38,807 nt of DNA, taken from positions 1 to 38,807 of the forward strand of contig JBBJMF010000014.1 of the NCBI GenBank assembly GCA_037719575.1, given 5' to 3'. Source of the stretch: JAWWPG01 sp037719575 (GTDB taxonomy: Bacteria > Actinomycetota > Actinomycetes > Propionibacteriales > Nocardioidaceae). The notes under the pieces are model-generated. The model made no database searches, was not told the origin of the DNA, and was given only the letters and a program-made list of their open reading frames with translations. Made by a program: the position numbers and the translations under genes. Each line of letters begins with the position of its first letter. The stretch's first letter is position 1. Positions 34,834 through 38,807 of this stretch are shown here, one piece after another.

Positions 34834-35894
34834 CAGCGGCTCCGTTCGCCGCCGTCATCCGGGTCGGTGTCGGCGTCGCCCCCGAGCCCGATCCCGAGGT
34901 AGCTCGCCGCATAGCTCCCGGTGCTGAGAAGCGATGCGTAACGTGCCATCTCCGAACCCTCTTCCGCGTGCACCGTGCGTACCCTGACGTCTCGCGCCGC
35001 TGCGGCAGCCACCAGCCTGCCGCGCTCCTCCCGGATGACCGCCTCCTCGGTGCCATCGTCGAGGACGAGCAGGCCCGGACGAGTGGGAGTCGCCTCGACG
35101 TCAGCGAAGGGGTCGGCGAACAGGTCGCGGGGGCGGGCGGCCGAGACGACGGGGAGCAGCTGCCCCTCGTCGGCGGCCAGCGCGGGCCGTCCCGTCGTAC
35201 GACGGATCGTCTCCGCGACGCGACGGGAAGCCCTGGCCGCGAGCACCGAGCCACCCCACACCAGCGGCAGCAGGTCCGCGAAGGCGAGGGCGAGGTCCTT
35301 CGCCGGGTTGACCGCCACGTCGCGGTGCGGCGAGCAGGCGACAGCCACGTCGTCGAGCACCAGGGCCACCTCCTCGGCATCGACCGTGGGGCCCACGCCC
35401 ATCGTATGGAGTGCGAGCAGCATGACCACGGCGGCGGCGAGCGAGTCGCCGGTCTGGGTCGGCAGGATCGTGCTGTGCCGTCCGGCGGCGTGCTCGGCGA
35501 GGATCGAGCGCGGCGGGCAGGCCGTGATCAGCGAGCACCCGCGGTGGGTGGCGTCGCGCACGGCAGATGCGGTCTGCTCGTCGCCGCCGGCCGGTCCGAG
35601 GACAGCGACCAGGTCGAGCGAACCGGCCCACCCGGGGAGCCCGGGACCGGGCCAGGCGACGAAGGGGACCGGGCACCACGGTTCGAGGACGGCCCGCAGC
35701 AGCCTGGCGTCCTCTCCTGCCGCGACGACCGCCCGGGGCTGCGACTCCGCGTCGAGCCGGGCGAGGGCGTCCGCGGCGCCCCCGGCCTCGATGCGCACCC
35801 TGGCGCCGGACTCGGCGAGATGGCGCAGCTGGTCGTCGTACCGGGCGAGGGTCTTGGGATCCTCGAGGCGTCCGTCGTCGAAGACGTCAGCCAC
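34830..35894 (-). CDS. SIS-domain, phosphoglucose/phosphomannose isomerase-like protein (Rv3256c-type)
   Basis: 354-aa protein with the two-lobed SIS fold of bacterial PGI/PMI isomerases. The N-terminus DVFDDGRLEDPKTLARYDDQ and core pieces LVAVLGPAGGDEQTASAVRD and ITACPPRSILAEHAAGRHST resemble Rv3256c, which lies beside manB in mycobacteria. The strongly conserved catalytic signature of true PGI/PMI enzymes is not obvious, so it may be a divergent or non-catalytic member. It is preceded by a Trm112-like gene (3 bases away) and manB, consistent with sugar-phosphate metabolism for mannosylated envelope components. Confidence 0.75.
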   Translation of the reverse strand: MADVFDDGRLEDPKTLARYDDQLRHLAESGARVRIEAGGAADALARLDAESQPRAVVAAGEDARLLRAVLEPWCPVPFVAWPGPGLPGWAGSLDLVAVLGPAGGDEQTASAVRDATHRGCSLITACPPRSILAEHAAGRHSTILPTQTGDSLAAAVVMLLALHTMGVGPTVDAEEVALVLDDVAVACSPHRDVAVNPAKDLALAFADLLPLVWGGSVLAARASRRVAETIRRTTGRPALAADEGQLLPVVSAARPRDLFADPFADVEATPTRPGLLVLDDGTEEAVIREERGRLVAAAAARDVRVRTVHAEEGSEMARYASLLSTGSYAASYLGIGLGGDADTDPDDGGERSRW

Positions 35895-35897
35895 GTC

Positions 35898-36122
35898 TCA
35901 GCCGTCGTCGTCAGGGGCGGGCTCGGTGGCCGCCTCCGGGACGTCGCCGCTGCGGTCGCGTTGGCGCGCCTCGTCGACGAGCATGATCGGGATGTCGTCG
36001 CGAACCGGGTAGATGAGGCCGCAGCCGTTGCAGATCAGCTCGTCGTTGTCCTGGTCGACCGTCAGCGACCCCTTGCAGTCCGGACACACCAAGATCTCGA
36101 GCAGAACAGGGTCGAGGTTCAC
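35898..36122 (-). CDS. Trm112-like zinc protein
   Basis: 74-aa protein of the Trm112/UPF0434 family. Two knuckles, Cys13-Cys16 (LVCPDCKG) and Cys31-Cys34 (CNGCG), should hold zinc, followed by LIYPVRDDIPIMLVDEAR. Eukaryotic Trm112 activates methyltransferases; the bacterial role is unclear. GTG 36122 overlaps the manB stop (GTGA), and the SIS gene starts 3 bases after its stop, so all three are one translational unit. The acidic tail is family-variable. Confidence 0.9.
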   Translation of the reverse strand: MNLDPVLLEILVCPDCKGSLTVDQDNDELICNGCGLIYPVRDDIPIMLVDEARQRDRSGDVPEAATEPAPDDDG

Positions 36123-37504
36123 GTCTCACTCCTCAGCAGGGCGAGGGTCGAGTCTCGCACGTCGGACATCGTCGCTTCGTCGGTCGCCTCCACGTTGAGC
36201 CTCAGCACGGGTTCGGTGTTCGACGGCCGGACGTTGAACCACCAATCCTGACCGATCACGGACAGCCCGTCGAGCCGGTCCATCGTCACGTCGTGGCGGT
36301 CGGCGAAGCTGCTCTCCACCGAAGCGATGACGTCGGTCGGCGACGGCACGGTCAGGTTGATCTCGCCGGATGCGACGTACGGCGAGAGCGACGACGCGAT
36401 CCGCGAGAGCGGCTCGTCCCGCGCCGCCACCGTGGACATCACGTGGAGGGCGGCGAGCATGCCCGAGTCGGCGTACCAGAAGTCCCGGAAGTAGTAGTGC
36501 CCGGAGTGCTCCCCGCCGAACACCGCGCCGGTGCGCGCCATCTCGGCCTTGATCAGCGAGTGGCCGACCGGGGTGCGGACGGGGACCCCGCCATGGGCGG
36601 TGATCACCTCCCGTACCGAGCGGCTCGTGATGGCGTTGTAGATCACCGACGCGCCCGGGCTCTTTGCCAGCTCGCGCACGGCGATCAGCGAGGTCACCAC
36701 GGAAGGCGACACCGGCCGCCCGAGCTCGTCGACGACGAAGCAGCGGTCGGCGTCGCCGTCGAAGGCGAGCCCGAGGTCTGCTTGCTCGGCGACGACTGCT
36801 GCGGACAGGTCGCGCAGGTTTGCCGGCACGAGGGGGTTCGCCTCATGGTTCGGGAACGTCCCGTCCAGCTCGAAGTAGAGCGGCACCACCTCGACGTCCA
36901 CGTGGTCGAAGACCGCCGGCGCCGTGAGCCCGGCCATCCCGTTCGCCGCGTCGACCACAACCTTGAGATGGCGGCCGTCAACCGGGGCGACCAGGTGAAG
37001 ATGGCTGACGTAAGACGCCAGCAGGTCCGCCTCCCGCTGCCCACCCCTCGCCGCGCCGGTCGCGAGGGCCTCGCTTGTCGTCGACATCAGCGCGTCCCGG
37101 ATGGAGTCGAGCCCGGTGGCCGCCGAGAGGGCGACCGCCCCGGCCAGGCACAGCTTGAAGCCGTTGTAGCTCGCCGGGTTGTGCGACGCGGTCACCATCG
37201 CGGCAGGCGCGTCGAGGCTGCCCGAGGCGAAGTAGACCTCGTCGGTCGCTGCCAGCCCGATGAAGAGCACGTCACGGCCGGCATCTCGGGCGCCGTCCGT
37301 GAACGCCTGGGCCAGCCCCGGTGAGCTCAGCCGCATGTCATGACCGACGACGACCGGCGGTCGAGACGTCGGCACCACGCCGGCCGTGCGGTCGTCGAGC
37401 CGCGCGAAGCAGGCGCCGATCCGGTGGGCGGTCGGCTCGTCGAGCTCGTCCGGCACGAGTCCACGGACGTCGTACGCCTTGAAGATCCGGGCCAGGTCAA
37501 CCAC
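36119..37504 (-). CDS. manB: Phosphomannomutase/phosphoglucomutase
   Basis: 461-aa alpha-D-phosphohexomutase converting mannose-6-P to mannose-1-P (and likely the glucose pair), supplying GDP-mannose for mannosylated glycolipids and glycoproteins. The phospho-serine loop is MVTASHNP (Ser107), the metal loop FDGDADRCF (Asp249, 251, 253), sugar loop GGEHSGHYYFRDF, and the phosphate-binding loop VRPSNTEPVLRLNVE. GTG 37504 (MVDLARIFKAYDVRG) is taken as start; the frame continues upstream to 37573. It begins the manB-Trm112-SIS-CDF run of three overlapping or near-touching junctions. Confidence 0.96.
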   Translation of the reverse strand: MVDLARIFKAYDVRGLVPDELDEPTAHRIGACFARLDDRTAGVVPTSRPPVVVGHDMRLSSPGLAQAFTDGARDAGRDVLFIGLAATDEVYFASGSLDAPAAMVTASHNPASYNGFKLCLAGAVALSAATGLDSIRDALMSTTSEALATGAARGGQREADLLASYVSHLHLVAPVDGRHLKVVVDAANGMAGLTAPAVFDHVDVEVVPLYFELDGTFPNHEANPLVPANLRDLSAAVVAEQADLGLAFDGDADRCFVVDELGRPVSPSVVTSLIAVRELAKSPGASVIYNAITSRSVREVITAHGGVPVRTPVGHSLIKAEMARTGAVFGGEHSGHYYFRDFWYADSGMLAALHVMSTVAARDEPLSRIASSLSPYVASGEINLTVPSPTDVIASVESSFADRHDVTMDRLDGLSVIGQDWWFNVRPSNTEPVLRLNVEATDEATMSDVRDSTLALLRSET

Positions 37505-37557
37505 GGCGCCATCCTGACAGACGGCTCGGACGCGACCGACTGCCCTGGAGCACCCCG

Positions 37558-37830
37558 TCAGTCGCCGGGCCACTCCCCTGTCCAGCGTTCGAACGCCTTT
37601 GCCCCGCCCCGGTCGATGAGCGCCTTGACGACGGCGTAGATCGCGCCCTGCGCCGCGGCGGCGACGAGGACCTCCCGCCAGCCGAACTCGGACTCCAACG
37701 CGCGGGGCGGGTCGTCGGCGTCACGTCCTGCCTTCCACACCTGCTTGAAGATCACTCCGGCGACCAGCCCTCCGGCGATGCTGGTGACCAGGCCGACCGG
37801 GCGGTAGGCGATCTTGGCAACCTTGCTCAT
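37558..37830 (-). CDS. DUF4235 membrane protein
   Basis: 90-aa protein of the actinobacterial DUF4235 family. Two helices are likely: VGLVTSIAGGLVAGVIFKQV (about 13-32) and VLVAAAAQGAIYAVVKALI (about 55-73). Function is unknown. ATG 37830 (MSKVAKIAYRP) has GAGGAG 7 nt upstream, which decides the start against the longer open frame. It lies 22 bases after the zincin-like gene stop and 53 before manB, so it may belong to the same transcript. Confidence 0.88.
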   Translation of the reverse strand: MSKVAKIAYRPVGLVTSIAGGLVAGVIFKQVWKAGRDADDPPRALESEFGWREVLVAAAAQGAIYAVVKALIDRGGAKAFERWTGEWPGD

Positions 37831-37852
37831 CGCAATCTCCTCGTTGCCGGCG

Positions 37853-38299
37853 TCATGGGTCGATCTCGGAAGGATCCTTGCCGAGCTGGTCGGCGATGTG
37901 CTCGACGAGGATCTCGTCGACCAGAGCCACCCGCTCGAGCCGCGTCCGCGCCCGCATCTCGACCGGACGCCGGAAGACGACGATCCGGCCGGGCTGCCCG
38001 TCGCGGGGTCTCGTGAGGGCACCGAACGGCACCGCCTCGTCCTGCCAGTCCTCGGGCAGCTCGGGCACGTCCTCCGTGCCGAACTCGATGTCGCCGAGCG
38101 CGTCGGCCCAGCGACGCAGATGCCGGTCGACCAGGGTCAGCACGATCTCGTCGAACTGGTCCCGGCGTGACTCGATGTGAGGCGCCCCGCCATGGGTGAG
38201 CGGACCGGCGAGCACGAGAGGTCCGCGCACCCCGCGTCCGTGCCGGTCCCGGGGCGCGCCGGCGCGCACCGGTACGACGTGTTCGGCGGTCTCGGTCAC
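37853..38299 (-). CDS. Zincin-like metallopeptidase-family protein with altered active-site motif
   Basis: 148-aa protein resembling the small metallopeptidase family (Rv3259-type) that sits beside the DUF3499 gene in actinobacteria. The core RDQFDEIVLTLVDRHLRRWA ... DIEFGTEDVPELP ... RIVVFRRPVEMRARTRLERV is family-like. Where classical relatives have HExxH, this protein has EHIAD (residues 133-137 in LVEHIADQLG), so zinc catalysis is doubtful. GTG 38299 is the start; a -10 TACAAT ends 6 nt upstream, implying leaderless translation. The frame remains open upstream to the window edge, but that part lies over the divergent DUF3499 gene. Confidence 0.78.
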   Translation of the reverse strand: MTETAEHVVPVRAGAPRDRHGRGVRGPLVLAGPLTHGGAPHIESRRDQFDEIVLTLVDRHLRRWADALGDIEFGTEDVPELPEDWQDEAVPFGALTRPRDGQPGRIVVFRRPVEMRARTRLERVALVDEILVEHIADQLGKDPSEIDP

Positions 38300-38305
38300 G
38301 GGCCG

Positions 38306-38311
38306 ATTGTA
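38306..38311 (-). promoter_or_regulatory. -10 box of a leaderless transcript for the zincin-like gene
   Basis: TACAAT on the minus strand ends 6 nt before GTG 38299. Actinobacterial leaderless mRNAs typically start at the first base of the start codon with a TANNNT box at this distance. No Shine-Dalgarno is seen. Confidence 0.7.
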
Positions 38312-38386
38312 ACGCTGCGTGGACAGGTCGCGGGGAGACACGGAGCGAGCGAGCGCGCAATCCCTGGGCGACCGGTTGGTCCGCGG

Positions 38387-38392
38387 TAGCGT
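38387..38392 (+). promoter_or_regulatory. -10 box of a leaderless transcript for the DUF3499 gene
   Basis: TAGCGT (TANNNT) ends 6 nt before GTG 38399, the same distance as its divergent counterpart at 38306-38311. No Shine-Dalgarno precedes the start codon, so a leaderless message is likely. Confidence 0.65.
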
Positions 38393-38398
38393 CAACCC

Positions 38399-38755
38399 GT
38401 GAGTCGACGTCGGACCTGTTCGCGCAGCGCCTGCGCACGTCCCGCGGCGTCCACCCTTACCTATGTCTACGCCGACCAGACGGCGGTTCTCGGACCGCTG
38501 GCGACGTACTCCGAACCGCACTGCTACGACCTGTGTGACCGCCACGGCGACAAGATGACCGCGCCACGTGGCTGGGAGGTCATCCGGCTCGCGGGGGAAC
38601 CGTCGGACCACGGGCCCACCACAGACGACCTGCTGGCGCTTGCGGACGCGGTGCGCGAGGCCGCGCAGCCGCAGCCGGTCGAGGAGCCCCTGGGACAGGG
38701 CGTCGAGGTCACCCGTCGCGGCCACCTCCGGGTGCTCCGCTCCACCGAACCCTGA
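38399..38755 (+). CDS. DUF3499 family zinc-binding protein (Rv3258c-type)
   Basis: 118-aa actinobacterial protein. Four cysteines, Cys7, Cys12, Cys42 and Cys46 (TCSRSAC ... PHCYDLCDRH), form a likely treble-clef or zinc-ribbon site; TYVYADQTAVLGPLAT and HGDKMTAPRGWEVIRL are family-typical. Function is unknown. GTG 38399 is the start. In mycobacteria the homologue lies between manB and whiB2, so whiB-type genes may follow to the right. Its stop codon touches the start of the tandem repeat at the window edge. Confidence 0.9.
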   Translation: MSRRRTCSRSACARPAASTLTYVYADQTAVLGPLATYSEPHCYDLCDRHGDKMTAPRGWEVIRLAGEPSDHGPTTDDLLALADAVREAAQPQPVEEPLGQGVEVTRRGHLRVLRSTEP

Positions 38756-38807
38756 CCATCCGCCTTCTGTCACAGACCATCCGCCTTCTGTCACAGACCA
38801 TCCGCCT
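38755..38807. repeat. 21-bp tandem repeat at the right edge, about 2.5 copies
   Basis: Units at 38755-38775 and 38776-38796 are identical (each ACCATCCGCC then TTCTGTCACAG) and a third begins at 38797 and runs off the window. The array starts at the last base of the DUF3499 stop codon. In one minus frame it reads as the heptapeptide TEGGWSV, but no gene is supported there. Confidence 0.9.

Noticed and set aside
38755..38807. CRISPR array at the right edge
   Set aside because: The 21-base units are contiguous with no spacers, so this is a tandem repeat.

Overview
The window is a GC-rich, densely coded stretch of an actinobacterial chromosome. The gene families and their order (ftsE-ftsX, mtrA-mtrB-lpqB, secA next to an Rv3235-like gene, manB with a Trm112-like gene and a DUF3499 gene) fit the Propionibacteriales/Nocardioidaceae type, for example a Nocardioides-like organism. 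This placement is inferred from family recognition and synteny, not from a search. I see no rRNA, tRNA, CRISPR array, insertion sequence or prophage.

Layout. 1-4409 (minus strand): prfB, ftsE, ftsX, a doubtful small ORF, and the N-terminal part of an exported coiled-coil protein that is probably the cell-wall hydrolase (or its activator) controlled by FtsEX. 4458-14357: amino-acid catabolism and ion transport: a giant NAD-glutamate dehydrogenase, tryptophan 2,3-dioxygenase coupled to a K+(Na+)/H+ antiporter, a DUF2505 protein, a small zinc ribbon, and P5C dehydrogenase (pruA). PruA and the glutamate dehydrogenase would run consecutively: P5C to glutamate to 2-oxoglutarate. 14453-16759: the end-joining protein Ku and a NixA/HoxN nickel/cobalt permease with a Nur-box-like operator upstream. 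16958-21302: a poorly described accessory block (CpaE-like ATPase and SAF/CpaB-like membrane protein without any pilus genes, excisionase-type HTH protein, an uncharacterised 187-aa protein, a membrane LysM protein coupled to an Rv3235-family protein) that ends at a perfect 14-bp inverted repeat shared with secA.

21367-34833 (all minus): secA, a YcaQ/AlkX-like DNA glycosylase coupled to an orphan LuxR-type response regulator, long-form hpf, comFC, lpqB-mtrB-mtrA, sahH and a CDF transporter. This is the classic actinobacterial mtrAB-secA neighbourhood linking envelope homeostasis, protein export and ribosome hibernation. 34830-38755: an SIS/phosphomannose-isomerase-like protein, a Trm112-like protein, manB, a DUF4235 membrane protein and a zincin-like protein whose HExxH motif appears lost, then a divergent DUF3499 gene. 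The last two share an intergenic region with two -10 boxes, each 6 nt from its start codon, which suggests two leaderless transcripts. A 21-bp tandem repeat runs off the right edge.

Many junctions in the window are 4-base ATGA/GTGA stop-start overlaps. The parts least explained by known systems are the orphan CpaB/CpaE-HTH-LysM-Rv3235 block, the response regulator-glycosylase coupling and the Nur-like box. I see no clear-cut wholly new system.
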